This document shows positions 26,630-35,129 of a DNA stretch of 35,394 bases, one piece after another. The notes below the pieces were generated by a model that ran no database searches, was not told the origin of the DNA, and worked only from the letters and a program-made list of their open reading frames with translations. The stretch covers positions 1 through 35,394 of the forward strand of contig CASEBB010000064.1 of the NCBI GenBank assembly GCA_949286015.1, in the 5' to 3' direction. Position 1 is the stretch's first letter; each line of letters starts with the position of its first letter. Source of the stretch: an uncultured Succinivibrionaceae bacterium. Lineage in GTDB: Bacteria; Pseudomonadota; Gammaproteobacteria; Enterobacterales; Succinivibrionaceae. The translations under genes and the position numbers were made by a program.

Positions 26630-27589
26630 CTACTCTTGCGTGTGCGCAGCTTTTTGCTCGTGGGTTACGGTCTTACGATTTAAGACAAAGAGGTCGGCGT
26701 TAATAAAGTCCACGATCTCTTCACAGGTGTTACCCACTAAGGCTGCACCGACGCCCGAGCGGCCCACCGAGGCGATAAATACGGTATTGGCATTGAGCTT
26801 CTGGCAAAGCTTTGGCAGCACGTCATCTGGCATGCCCTCAGCAATGTGGCAGTGGCTCTCAGGGATGTGGTGGAGCTTAGCAAAGTCCATGATGCGGCGC
26901 TTGTGCTCAGCCAAGATGCTCTCGGCGTAAAGCTCTGGAGCGTAGTTTGGTACCTCCAGCATCACCGTTGGCAGCACCACAGGAGCGGAGTTTACAAGGT
27001 GAATTGGGGTCTTGGTAATGGTGGAGAGCATTTGCGCCTCACGTAAGAGCAGCACGTTCATGAGCTGCTTTTCCGTAGAGGTAAAGTCCACCGCCACCAC
27101 AATGGAGCTGTCCCCAGTCCATGGGTGGTCTTTAGCGATTACCACTGGCAGCACGGCATGGCGGAGCAGATTCCAATCATGTGGCGTAAAGATAATGGAA
27201 TCTAAGATGCCGTGGTGGTTAGCGCCCTTGATGAGCAAGTCGTAGATGCCAGAGTTGGCCTCTTCCAGCATGCCGTCGGAGATGTCAGAGACCCACTTGA
27301 GCTTAGGGACAATCTTGACCCCCTTGTCCTTGACGTCAGGATGTAAGGCCAGCGTCTCGGCAATGAGCTTGTTGAGTTCAGCTTGCGTGGCTTCTTCGGC
27401 ATCATTGTGGGTGGCCAGTTCTGTTTTCTTGCCTAAGAAGCGAATTTCGTTGGTGAAATTGTAGATCAGGCGTAAGGCCGTGATCGTGACCTTAGGGTTG
27501 AAACGTGCGATTTGAATGGCGCGCTCGAGGGCCAGCTGTTTGTCTTTCTTCGGCTCGATGATGACGAGGATGTTATTGTACTGTCGCAT
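26630..27589 (-). CDS. uspE: Universal stress protein UspE (two tandem Usp domains)
   Basis: 319 residues, the usual length of UspE, with AAGGAG 8 bases before the ATG. Two Usp folds: the first starts 'YNNILVIIEPKKDKQLALER', the second 'SIVVAVDFTSTEKQLMNVLL'. The second ends in a nucleotide-loop-like stretch 'ASVGRSGVGAALVGNTCEE', close to the G-x2-G-x9-G-(S/T) ATP motif, and 'ADLFVLNRK'. It is cytoplasmic. In enterobacteria UspE acts in stress survival and motility/adhesion under FNR and ppGpp control; here regulation is not visible. Confidence 0.9.
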   Translation of the reverse strand: MRQYNNILVIIEPKKDKQLALERAIQIARFNPKVTITALRLIYNFTNEIRFLGKKTELATHNDAEEATQAELNKLIAETLALHPDVKDKGVKIVPKLKWVSDISDGMLEEANSGIYDLLIKGANHHGILDSIIFTPHDWNLLRHAVLPVVIAKDHPWTGDSSIVVAVDFTSTEKQLMNVLLLREAQMLSTITKTPIHLVNSAPVVLPTVMLEVPNYAPELYAESILAEHKRRIMDFAKLHHIPESHCHIAEGMPDDVLPKLCQKLNANTVFIASVGRSGVGAALVGNTCEEIVDFINADLFVLNRKTVTHEQKAAHTQE

Positions 27590-27979
27590 GCTGCGCTCCT
27601 TAGCCTAATGGCACTTTGTAGCCGTGCGCTCAAATCTTAGCGGTAGGCCAGATAGGGTGCCATGATTTGAGGTGGCTTATTTCTATTGTATGCAATGAGC
27701 GCCAAGATGGGGGTTTTGCAGTTTCAATTCTGGGTATCTGTCACATTATGCGGTGCAGAGTTTTGGGATTTGTGCTGATTATGGCCCTTTAAGAGGGGCT
27801 TAGCAGCGGCACCATGTGGTGAGCGCAACCACAACCACCAACACTCCTATCAGGTTGGTCACGGCAAACGCTATCACCTTGCTCCCCTGCATGATTGCAG
27901 GGGAGATGCTGCTTTTGGCAGCCACCACACTCAGAGGAGAGGCTGTCTGTGCGGGCTGGGTGGTCGTCTGGCGCCGTGC
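27590..27979. other. Spacer between murJ and uspE
   Basis: No gene. A perfect 10-bp hairpin ctcccctgca-tgat-tgcaggggag (27882-27905) lies downstream of murJ. Neither side has a T-run, so it may stabilise an mRNA end rather than terminate. The uspE ribosome site is at the left edge. Confidence 0.5.
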
Positions 27980-29581
27980 TTACATCTTAATGTCGCGCGG
28001 GCGGATACCCAGTAAGAGACAGCACACAAAAAAGACCACAGCACCACCACAGATTAAAGCCGCCAGATAAAAGATCGAGACCAGCGTCGTCATCTGTGCC
28101 CACTGACTAAAGTCAGGTGAGCAATAGCGCACAGCCACAGCCATAACGATACCGGAGAGCAGTGCCTTGGCGATAAAGAAGAGGGCCTTTTTGCTAATAC
28201 GGTAGATGTTGCGCTTATAGAGCAGGTACAACAGCTGACCAGCATTAACAAAAGCAGCTAAGGCCGTCGACAGGGCCAAGCCCACGTAGTCTAAAGGCCA
28301 CACTAAGATGAGGTTAAAGACGATGTTAGCCACAATTGCCACAATCGAGCAGCGCACAGGCGTCTTTGTGTCTTGAATCGCCGCAAAGCCCTGCACTAGC
28401 ACACGTACCAGCATAATGGCGCATAAGCCTGATACTGAGGCTAAGAGCGAGTGCGAACTTAAGATCACATTCTCCTCAGTAAAGGCGCCACGCATAAAGA
28501 TCACACGCAGAATCGGCTCACGTAAGGCAATGATGCCTAAAGCGGACGGGATGCCTAAGAGCAGTACTAAGCGCACGCCCCAATCAAGGGTTTTTTCGTA
28601 GGCCTCATGCTGGGTTTTGATGTCGACGCGGGAGAGCGCTGGCAGGATCACCGTAGAGATTGCCACCGCAAAGATGCCAATAGGGAACTCCAGTAAGCGA
28701 TCGGAGTAGTAGAGGTAGGAAATCGAGCCTGTGGCAAGGAACGAGGCTAAGACGGTATTGACCAGTAAGTTCAGCTGGCTTGCTGACACACCAAAGAGTG
28801 CTGGGATCATTAAGGTGCGGATACGCTTGACACCTGGATGTGACCAGCCCCAGCGCGGGCGTACTAACAGGCCTAAGCGCCAGACAAAAGGCAGCTGAAA
28901 GATCAGCTGTACCACACCACCAACGACCATACCGATGGCTAGAATCTCGTTAGGGTCAGAGAAATGAGGCGCCACAAAGTAGGCTGTAGCGATCATGACC
29001 ACATTGAGCAAGCACGGAGTAATAGCCGGAACGGCAAAGCTACCATGGACGTTTAAGACCGAGCTGCACAGAGCAGTGAGGGTGATAAAGAAGAGGTAAG
29101 GGAAGGTGATCTCTAATAGGTAGCTTGCCTGCGTAAACTTTGCGGCATCAGGCTCATTGTTTAAGTAAGCCTCGAACCAGCCCCAGCCAAAGATGGCGGT
29201 GACCACAGGGGAGGCCAGCATACCTAAGAGGGAGATAGCAAAGACAATGGTGCCTAAGGTACCAGCACTCTTTGCGATCAGCTCCCGCAGGGCCTGTGAG
29301 CTTTCTTCTTTGGAGCACTTGGTAAGGACAGGGACAAAGGACTGCGCAAAGGCGCCCTCGGCAAAGAGGCGGCGGAAGAAGTTAGGAATGCGGTTGGCAA
29401 AGAAGAAGACGTCAGCCATAAGTCCTGCTCCTAAGAGCTGGGCAATGGCGATGTCGCGGAACATGCCAAGGATACGCGAGAGGAAGGTGGCACCGGCGGT
29501 GATCATACCGGAGCGTAGCAGGCGTGACTTTTTGACAACAGCAGTTTGTGCAGATTGTGGTTGTGGCGAGGACGACGGCAT
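27980..29581 (-). CDS. murJ: MurJ (MviN) lipid II flippase
   Basis: 533 residues if started at the ATG of MPSSSPQPQ. A TTG 45 bases upstream and the inner Met of 'MITAGATFLS' are alternatives, and none has a good ribosome site. It is a MOP-superfamily membrane protein with about 14 spans that flips the peptidoglycan precursor across the inner membrane. Diagnostic stretches: 'FLSRILGMFRDIAIAQLLGA', 'ADVFFFANRIPNFFRRLFAE', 'GAFAQSFVPVL' and 'LYYSDRLLEFPIGIFAVAIS', with the conserved basic residues of the central cavity. About 16-20 extra polar residues precede helix 1 compared with E. coli MurJ. It is essential in most relatives. Confidence 0.93.
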   Translation of the reverse strand: MPSSSPQPQSAQTAVVKKSRLLRSGMITAGATFLSRILGMFRDIAIAQLLGAGLMADVFFFANRIPNFFRRLFAEGAFAQSFVPVLTKCSKEESSQALRELIAKSAGTLGTIVFAISLLGMLASPVVTAIFGWGWFEAYLNNEPDAAKFTQASYLLEITFPYLFFITLTALCSSVLNVHGSFAVPAITPCLLNVVMIATAYFVAPHFSDPNEILAIGMVVGGVVQLIFQLPFVWRLGLLVRPRWGWSHPGVKRIRTLMIPALFGVSASQLNLLVNTVLASFLATGSISYLYYSDRLLEFPIGIFAVAISTVILPALSRVDIKTQHEAYEKTLDWGVRLVLLLGIPSALGIIALREPILRVIFMRGAFTEENVILSSHSLLASVSGLCAIMLVRVLVQGFAAIQDTKTPVRCSIVAIVANIVFNLILVWPLDYVGLALSTALAAFVNAGQLLYLLYKRNIYRISKKALFFIAKALLSGIVMAVAVRYCSPDFSQWAQMTTLVSIFYLAALICGGAVVFFVCCLLLGIRPRDIKM

Positions 29582-30193
29582 AGCAAGACAGCAGCAAGCA
29601 AGCTGGCAGACAGACAGACAGAACAAAGCTGAGTGACAGCAGAAACAGAGGCGGGAGATGCTGCTGGACTCGGTGACGGCGCCTATCTTAGCGCTTTAGG
29701 GGTTAAAGCTTAAGAGCTGCTACCTTAAGGCAGAGGCGGTATCGGGACAGACATACTCACCTGCGGGGCTTAGTAGGTTCTGTCGTACCGCAAGGACATG
29801 AGGTGGACATCCTTTACTTTTAGTGGAGCTGCTAGAGGAAGGAGGAGAGATAGAGAGCGTGTGTTACGAGATAGAGAGTGTGTGCTCGGGTAAAGGATTA
29901 CGCCTCGGTGTAAGGCGTTGTAAGGGGAGCGCAGCCGCTTGCCACAATGCCAACTTTAGGTAACCTCAAATCGCTTGACGACGCCTTATCTCAAGAGTAG
30001 CGACTCAGCAAAGACCTACTCTCAGGGTAAAACACCTGATTGTAGGCAGTTACCTCCTTTAAGATTTGCTTTTTGGGATACTCACGTGCCAACGCAAAGG
30101 CAGCTGCTGGTTGTTTGTGGTAGTGGGATGGCTGCGTGGTGGTAGCCACCATTACCACCACCATTACTTTGTATCCTTGGTTCCTTGTAGTGA
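29582..30193. other. Spacer between ZIP gene and murJ with short repeats
   Basis: No supported gene. It contains a 17-bp direct repeat gagatagagag(c/t)gtgtg (29847-29863 and 29868-29884), acgcct/aggcgt near 29908, and a perfect 9-bp hairpin gtggtggta/taccaccac (30136-30161) just past the ZIP gene stop. Confidence 0.5.
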
Positions 30194-30982
30194 TTAACCT
30201 AAGGACGTGTCGAGCACCATCATGAGCACAAAGCCCACCAGCACAGAGATCGTACCCAGATCAGAGTGCTCACCTAATTGCGCCTCTGGAATCAGTTCTT
30301 CTACTACCACGTAAATCATGGCACCAGCAGCAAAAGAGAGCAGCCATGGCATCAGCGGGATAAAGAACGAGGCTAAGTACACCACAATGATTGCGGCTAC
30401 AGGCTCAACAAAACCAGAGAACGCACCAAAGAGAAATGCCTTAAAGCGGGAGGCGCCATTAGCATGCATTGGCAGCGTGACGGCGGTGCCTTCAGGGACG
30501 TTTTGGATACCCATACCTACAGCCAGAGCAATGGCTCCAGATAAGGCCTCAGGACTGCCATTAGTCATAGCCGCAACAAAGCTAATACCCACAGCCATGC
30601 CCTCTGGAATGTTGTGGATGGTCACCGCTAAAAAGAGCAAGGAGTGCTTGCCTAAGGCACTCTTTGGGCCTTCAGGATCTTTGCTGTTGATGTGCAAGTG
30701 CGGCATGATGTTATCGAGGGCGATCAGGAAGAGCGCACCTAAGATAAAGCCACCGGCACAAGGTATGGCCGGATGCATGCCCAAGTTTGCGGCCTCTTCC
30801 ATGGCTGGGGTTAAGAGTGACCACACTGAGGCTGCGATCATGATACCTGCAGCAAAGCCTAAGGAGAGCTTAGTGAAGAGAGCGGATGGGACTTTGTGGG
30901 CAATAAAGACCGCCGCTGCACCTAAAGCAGTCATACCAAAGGTGTAAGCGGTGGCAAGGGCTGTATATTCGAGGGTGTCCAT
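30194..30982 (-). CDS. ZIP-family divalent metal transporter (GufA-like)
   Basis: 262 residues, eight predicted spans, TAGGAGT 7 bases before the ATG. It imports Zn or other divalent metals into the cytoplasm. The two metal-site helices are clear: 'LAVTIHNIPEGMAVG' (helix 4) and 'GMGIQNVPEGTAV' (helix 5; Gln replaces the usual His). Also present are 'SGFVEPVAAIIVVYLA' and 'GAMIYVVVEELIPEAQ', which place it in the GufA branch rather than with E. coli ZupT. A His-containing loop 'DNIMPHLHINSKD' lies between helices 3 and 4. It stands alone. Confidence 0.92.
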   Translation of the reverse strand: MDTLEYTALATAYTFGMTALGAAAVFIAHKVPSALFTKLSLGFAAGIMIAASVWSLLTPAMEEAANLGMHPAIPCAGGFILGALFLIALDNIMPHLHINSKDPEGPKSALGKHSLLFLAVTIHNIPEGMAVGISFVAAMTNGSPEALSGAIALAVGMGIQNVPEGTAVTLPMHANGASRFKAFLFGAFSGFVEPVAAIIVVYLASFFIPLMPWLLSFAAGAMIYVVVEELIPEAQLGEHSDLGTISVLVGFVLMMVLDTSLG

Positions 30983-31629
30983 AGGGGACTCCTATTGGTA
31001 TTTGCTCAAGATGTTGTCTGCTGCCTCTGCCTTGAGAGCGCCTCTGTCTTGAGAGGGGGGACGTAGGACAGCATACGGCGCCGTGTGGTGCGGAGCGGAG
31101 CGGCACAGAGCGGTGAGCGTGGTGACGTGATTTCCTGTGCTTTGAGACCTCACCTACAACATTGAGCAGTAACAATGTGACTGCCGCAGCTTACAGTGCA
31201 GAGAGAGGGGCAATGCCAGCAGAGAGGCTGTGGGTAAAGACAGGTGAAGCGAGTAGGGATCAGGGGAATGCTGCTAGTGAGTGCTCATTTGCGTAAGCTC
31301 GACTGCCACCTTGATCACCATCGCCGTCATGCGTTATGACTACCATACGCAGCGCAGTGTTGTGCAGTGCATGGCAGGGATGTGATGTAGACAACATACA
31401 TTATGCGCGGCGCTGCACTACATTACAGCAAAAGTGCTGAGGTAGCCTAGGCTAAGCGCCATGGCTGCACCTTATTGGCAGGAGGCAAGGCGAAAGAAGC
31501 AGCTCAGCAACTACTGACTAAGCAGCACCGGTTGATAGTGGCAGGTAATACTGGTTTGCAGCGGGGATCATGCCGCAAATGAGGCTGGCGCGTCAGTGCT
31601 AAAACTTTTTGCGCCCTATTTTAAGCGCT
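30983..31629. other. Non-coding region left of the peroxide-stress block
   Basis: No gene supported. It holds gcgg/ggag repeats near 31090 and several gcagtgc-type short repeats around 31360-31430. The ZIP gene promoter (minus) should be in its first part. Confidence 0.4.
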
Positions 31630-31760
31630 CTATTGTGTTCTTTAGAGGTAGCAGCTTTGGCTTATTTATCGCTATTAAGTACTAATTGAGACTTAGTACT
31701 ATTAAGAGCTCTAAAGCTGATCAGCACTGAAAAAGTGCGCTGTTTTTGCGCCTTTTTCTC
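31630..31760 (+). ncRNA. Candidate small RNA upstream of ahpC
   Basis: On the plus strand an outer stem ctttagag/ctctaaag (31640-31647 and 31709-31716) encloses a perfect 8-bp hairpin agtactaa/ttagtact (31678-31700). A hairpin with a T-run follows at once. A weak promoter pair (TTGCGC, 16 bases, TATTGT) lies just upstream. The layout suggests a ~120-base transcript separate from ahpC. The inner palindrome could instead be an operator; which role applies cannot be told from sequence. Confidence 0.35.
31730..31757. terminator. Possible bidirectional terminator before the ahpC promoter
   Basis: aaaaagtgcgc / gcgccttttt pair with one bulge around a tgttttt loop. The A-run and T-run make it usable in both directions. 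It separates upstream transcription from ahpC. Confidence 0.6.
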
Positions 31761-31769
31761 ATAAAGAAA

Positions 31770-31795
31770 TTTTTGCAGGAAAATGCCCCTATAAT
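31770..31795 (+). promoter_or_regulatory. Distal candidate promoter for ahpC
   Basis: A perfect TATAAT -10 box at 31790-31795, with only a weak -35 (aaattt-like) 17 bases upstream. It would give a leader of nearly 400 bases. Confidence 0.45.
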
Positions 31796-32074
31796 GGCCT
31801 CACACCAACGGGGAACGGTGGTAGCAAAAAGCAGTAAGCCTATGCTTGCTACGGTTTACTTGAGGTGCTGCTCTAAAAGTGCAGTCTTTACCGCCAGCTC
31901 TTTTGCTGTGCCGCTGAGATAAGATCAGGAGAGTGCAGGTAAAAGAGGGGCTGGCCGTGAAAATTGTGCTGCTGTCTAGAGCCAATCTCGGCTCTGCCTT
32001 TGTGAGCTACGTGCGATATTGACGGGCTCAAGCAAAAAAAGCTTGGTATAGAGCACAGTTTTAACCAAAGCTTT

Positions 32075-32103
32075 TTCCTCTTTTCACAGAGGATCCCTAT
32101 AAT
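32075..32103 (+). promoter_or_regulatory. Proximal candidate promoter for ahpC
   Basis: A perfect TATAAT at 32098-32103 with a poor, T/C-rich -35 region, which is usual for activator-dependent promoters. A start near 32110 leaves a ~80-base leader. An OxyR-type site was looked for (ATAG-N7-CTAT spacing), but only partial matches were seen. The 300 bases between the two promoters hold a short gagcc/ggctc hairpin near 31980-32000 and caagc/gcttg near 32030, and no gene. Confidence 0.55.
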
Positions 32104-32188
32104 TCGCTCTAAGCATGTCTTACGTCGATGATGACCGCCTTGCGCAGAGTTACCGACAAAGGCAAGTGATTGTTTCAAGGAGTATTTG

Positions 32189-32761
32189 ATGTCTTTAATC
32201 AACAAAGAAGTTGCTGATTTCACTGTCCAAGCCTACCAGAACGATGACTTCCACACCGTCTCTAAGCAGGACATCCTTGGCAAGTGGTCGGTCTTCTTCT
32301 TTTACCCAGCTGACTTCACCTTCGTATGCCCAACTGAGTTAAAGGATCTGGCTGACAAGTACGAAGAGTTCAAGAAGATCGGCTGCGAGATCTTCTCTGT
32401 CTCCTGCGATACTCACTACGTCCACAAGGCATGGCACGATGCCTCTGAGACCATCAAGAACATCCAGTACCCAATGCTGGCCGACCCAAATCACGCCTTA
32501 GCCAAGGACTTTGAGGTGATGATTGAGGCTGACGGCATTTCCGAGCGTGGTACCTTCGTGGTGAACCCAGAGGGCAAGATCGTGGCTTACGAGGTTGTCG
32601 CTGGCAACATCGGCCGTAACGCTGACGAGTTATTACGTCGCGTTGAGGCTTTACAGTTCGTTGCTCAGCACGGCGATCAAGTTTGCCCAGCTAAGTGGCA
32701 ACCAGGTGCCAAGACCTTAGACTTATCTCACAAGGGTCTGGATCTGATCGGCAAGCTCTAA
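32189..32761 (+). CDS. ahpC: Alkyl hydroperoxide reductase subunit C (AhpC, typical 2-Cys peroxiredoxin)
   Basis: 190 residues. The ATG has AAGGAG 6 bases upstream; a TTG just before it is not needed. It reduces H2O2, organic peroxides and peroxynitrite in the cytoplasm. Peroxidatic Cys47 lies in 'ADFTFVCPTE' and resolving Cys166 in 'VCPAKW', the spacing of E. coli AhpC. The active-site-facing 'GISERGTFVVNPEGKI' and a C-terminal tail are present, and 'GNIGRNADELL' replaces the usual GIGR segment. An extra Cys73 ('SVSCDTHYVHKAWH') is present where many homologues have Thr/Ser. Codon choice is more uniform than in the neighbours, fitting high expression. Its reductase partner is encoded 440 bases downstream as a separate unit. 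Confidence 0.97.
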   Translation: MSLINKEVADFTVQAYQNDDFHTVSKQDILGKWSVFFFYPADFTFVCPTELKDLADKYEEFKKIGCEIFSVSCDTHYVHKAWHDASETIKNIQYPMLADPNHALAKDFEVMIEADGISERGTFVVNPEGKIVAYEVVAGNIGRNADELLRRVEALQFVAQHGDQVCPAKWQPGAKTLDLSHKGLDLIGKL

Positions 32762-32821
32762 TCGATTCGGCTCAGCTGAATTGTCAGTGCTTACCTGCCT
32801 GATTGCAGAGTGATCTCTGCG

Positions 32822-32849
32822 AAAAGCCCCCTTTTTGGGGGCTTTTCTA
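32822..32849 (+). terminator. Strong rho-independent terminator after ahpC
   Basis: Perfect 10-bp stem aaaagccccc/gggggctttt with a ttttt loop, then ctat. It makes ahpC a single-gene transcript or attenuates read-through to the reductase gene. Confidence 0.93.
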
Positions 32850-33201
32850 TATCTGGGCCTGTGCTTTGAGAAGCACTGGAGGCCGAAGAGTGTAGCGCCA
32901 GCAGTTTCCTTTGGATGTGAGTTGCTGGCGGTGCGCATTTGTGCCCGCTGCAGCGTCTTGCTGTTTAGACAGAGACCTGCCTGTAAATGACCGCCAAGCC
33001 GCATGCCCATACCGTTTGGGGCAGGCTTACTTTTGGCTTGGGCGGAGTCATTTGCCCATAATGCTTGCTTATTGCTGTTTTTCTGCCGAGATGGTGGTGC
33101 TGCGCCAGAGGTGTGCTTACCTGCTGACCTTTGACCATGCTCTGTTATCCCTAGAGCGTGGTGGCGTGGGGCCGTACAAGGCATGAGGAGTGTATCCGCT
33201 C
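32850..33201 (+). promoter_or_regulatory. ahpC-reductase spacer with a candidate promoter
   Basis: No gene in the 350 bases between the ahpC terminator and the reductase gene. A TTGGCT / CATAAT pair with 18-base spacing (33033-33062) is a plausible sigma-70 promoter for the reductase gene. Further left is an inverted repeat cgccagca/tgctggcg (32896-32930) with a 19-base spacer, a possible operator or hairpin. Confidence 0.45.
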
Positions 33202-34851
33202 ATGAGCGTGAACGACAATTTATATGATGCCATCATTGTTGGTGGTGGCCCTGCTGGTTTAACCGCTGCCCTGTACTTGGCTCGTGCCCGTTACAGAGTC
33301 GTTGTGCTCGAAAAGGATCGCTTTGGTGGTCAAATTACGATTACCCACGAAGTGGTCAACTACCCAGGTGTGGAGTCCACCTCGGGTGAGGCTTTAACCG
33401 ACACCATGCGTCGTCAGGCCATTAACTTTGGTGCGGAGATGATGCTGACGGAGGTTACCGACCTCAAGCTCGACGGTGACATTAAGGAAGTCACAACCAG
33501 CCGTGGTGTCTTACGCTCTTTTGCGGTGTTAATCTGCACCGGTGCTAACCCTCGTCATGTGGGCTTTACCGGTGAGTCTGAGTTCCGTGGTCGCGGTGTA
33601 GCTTACTGCGCTACTTGCGACGGTGAGTTCTTTACGGGCAAAGAGCTCTTAGTCATCGGTGGTGGCTACGCCTCCGCTGAAGAGTCGATGTTCTTAACCC
33701 GCTACGCCTCGAAGGTGACCATCTTAGTGCGTAAGGATCAGTTCTCCTGCGCTAAGAGCATCGCCGATGAGGTGATGCAGCACCCTAAGATCAAGGTGCT
33801 CTTCAACCATGAGTTAAAGAGTGTCACTGGCGGTGACATGGGTATCACCAGCGCCGAGATCTACAACAATAAGACCCAAGAGACCTTTAAGTACGAGGCC
33901 GCAAACAACGATACCTTTGGTGTCTTCGTCTTTGCGGGCTATGTGCCTAACACCTCCTTAGTCAAGGACAAGGTCGCCTTAAACGAGCAAGGCTACATCA
34001 TTACCGATGAAAACCATGAGACTAATGTCCCTGGTGTCTTTGCCGGTGGTGATGTCTGCATTAAGACCTTACGTCAGGTGGTGACGGCTACTGCTGATGG
34101 TGCTTTAGCTGCTGCGGCTATGGAGAAGGTCGCGGCGAAGATGCACGAGAAGACTGGTCTGGTACCAGAGGTGCCAAATGCGACCCGTCCAGCGCCAGAG
34201 GAGCCACGTGCTTCGGTGCTGCCTGAGGCCAAAGGTGATGGCAAGTACATCTCTGATGATCTCTTACCTCAGCTTAATGCCGTCTTTGAGCGCATGGAGC
34301 ACCCAGTGACCTTACTGGTGCACGCTAAGGAAGACGAGAAGGGTAAGGAACTGCTGGCTGATATGCAGGAGCTGGCAGGCTTATCTGACAAGCTCAACTT
34401 AGAGACCTGCTCGGTAGGTGAGCACTTACCTTACGTTGAGTTGCTGGGCCCTGGTGACAAGAGCACAGGCATGGCTTTCCACGGCATTCCAGATGGCCAC
34501 GAGTTTACGTCCTTTGTGCTGGCTATCTACAATGCCTCAGGTCACGGTCAGCCAATCGATGAGGACTTAGCGGCGAAGGTTAAGGCTATTGATAAGGATG
34601 TGGACATTAAGATCTTAGTGTCGCTCTCCTGCACCATGTGTCCTGATCTGGTGGTGGCAGCACAGCGTATGGCGTCCTTAAACGACCATATCACCACCCA
34701 CGTGTACGATGCTGGTATCTTCCCAGATCTGCGCACGCAGTATCGTGTGATGTCGGTGCCATGCATGGTGATCAACAACGAGCACGTGTCTTTTGGTAAG
34801 AAGCAGTTACCAGAGCTCTTAGACTACTTAAAGAGCGTTAACGCGATCTAA
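33202..34851 (+). CDS. ahpF: AhpF-type peroxiredoxin reductase with swapped domain order
   Basis: 549 residues from the ATG of MSVNDNLYD (GAGGAG 11 bases upstream); a GTG 12 bases earlier lacks a ribosome site. Residues 1-310 are a thioredoxin-reductase-like flavoprotein: FAD motif 'VGGGPAGLTAALYLARAR', redox pair Cys136/Cys139 in 'AYCATCDGEF', NAD-binding 'VIGGGYASAEES' (without the HRR motif of NADPH enzymes, so NADH is likely) and 'PGVFAGGDVC'. After a Pro/Glu-rich linker (320-345), residues 350-549 match the double-thioredoxin domain that sits at the N-terminus of E. coli AhpF: 'DGHEFTSFVLAIYNASGH' and the pair Cys477/Cys480 in 'SLSCTMCPDL'. The electron path NADH-FAD-CATC-CTMC-AhpC would be kept, with domains permuted. 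Confidence 0.9.
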   Translation: MSVNDNLYDAIIVGGGPAGLTAALYLARARYRVVVLEKDRFGGQITITHEVVNYPGVESTSGEALTDTMRRQAINFGAEMMLTEVTDLKLDGDIKEVTTSRGVLRSFAVLICTGANPRHVGFTGESEFRGRGVAYCATCDGEFFTGKELLVIGGGYASAEESMFLTRYASKVTILVRKDQFSCAKSIADEVMQHPKIKVLFNHELKSVTGGDMGITSAEIYNNKTQETFKYEAANNDTFGVFVFAGYVPNTSLVKDKVALNEQGYIITDENHETNVPGVFAGGDVCIKTLRQVVTATADGALAAAAMEKVAAKMHEKTGLVPEVPNATRPAPEEPRASVLPEAKGDGKYISDDLLPQLNAVFERMEHPVTLLVHAKEDEKGKELLADMQELAGLSDKLNLETCSVGEHLPYVELLGPGDKSTGMAFHGIPDGHEFTSFVLAIYNASGHGQPIDEDLAAKVKAIDKDVDIKILVSLSCTMCPDLVVAAQRMASLNDHITTHVYDAGIFPDLRTQYRVMSVPCMVINNEHVSFGKKQLPELLDYLKSVNAI

Positions 34852-34936
34852 GGAGCTGAGCGCCATCGCGCTTAGTGCTTAGTGCACTCCCACCGCATTG
34901 CCTCATAGCTGAGTAGTGTAGCGGCGCATGCTTGAG

Positions 34937-34972
34937 AAAACCGAGGTGGAGACAACTTCATCTCGGTTTTTT
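34937..34972 (+). terminator. Rho-independent terminator after the AhpF-like gene
   Basis: A 14-bp stem with G-U/wobble positions (aaaaccgaggtgga / ttcatctcggtttt) and a gacaac loop, ending in six Ts. Confidence 0.9.
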
Positions 34973-34981
34973 CATGGGCGC

Positions 34982-35004
34982 AACTAAGTACAACCCACTT
35001 AGTT
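34982..35004. repeat. Perfect 8-bp palindrome aactaagt-N7-acttagtt
   Basis: It lies just past the reductase terminator. The size and 7-base spacer are the same as in the palindrome upstream of ahpC (agtactaa-N7-ttagtact), though the sequences differ. It may be an operator for whatever lies to the right, or chance. Confidence 0.35.
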
Positions 35005-35129
35005 TCACAGCAAACGGAAATTGGCACAAATGGCTTAGAAATCGCAACGGTAACGAGGGAGAGAGGCAAATTGCTGACAAGAGCAGCAGCTGCTGTTGCT
35101 CAGGGAAAAAGCTCTAGATTATGTTAACC

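Noticed and set aside
32042..32100. Possible OxyR box upstream of ahpC
   Set aside because: Only one ATAG-like quarter-site fits the spacing; the remaining quarter-sites do not match.
31888..32223. Minus-strand 111-codon frame across the ahpC leader
   Set aside because: It overlaps the ahpC start and promoters, lacks a ribosome site and has no recognisable features.
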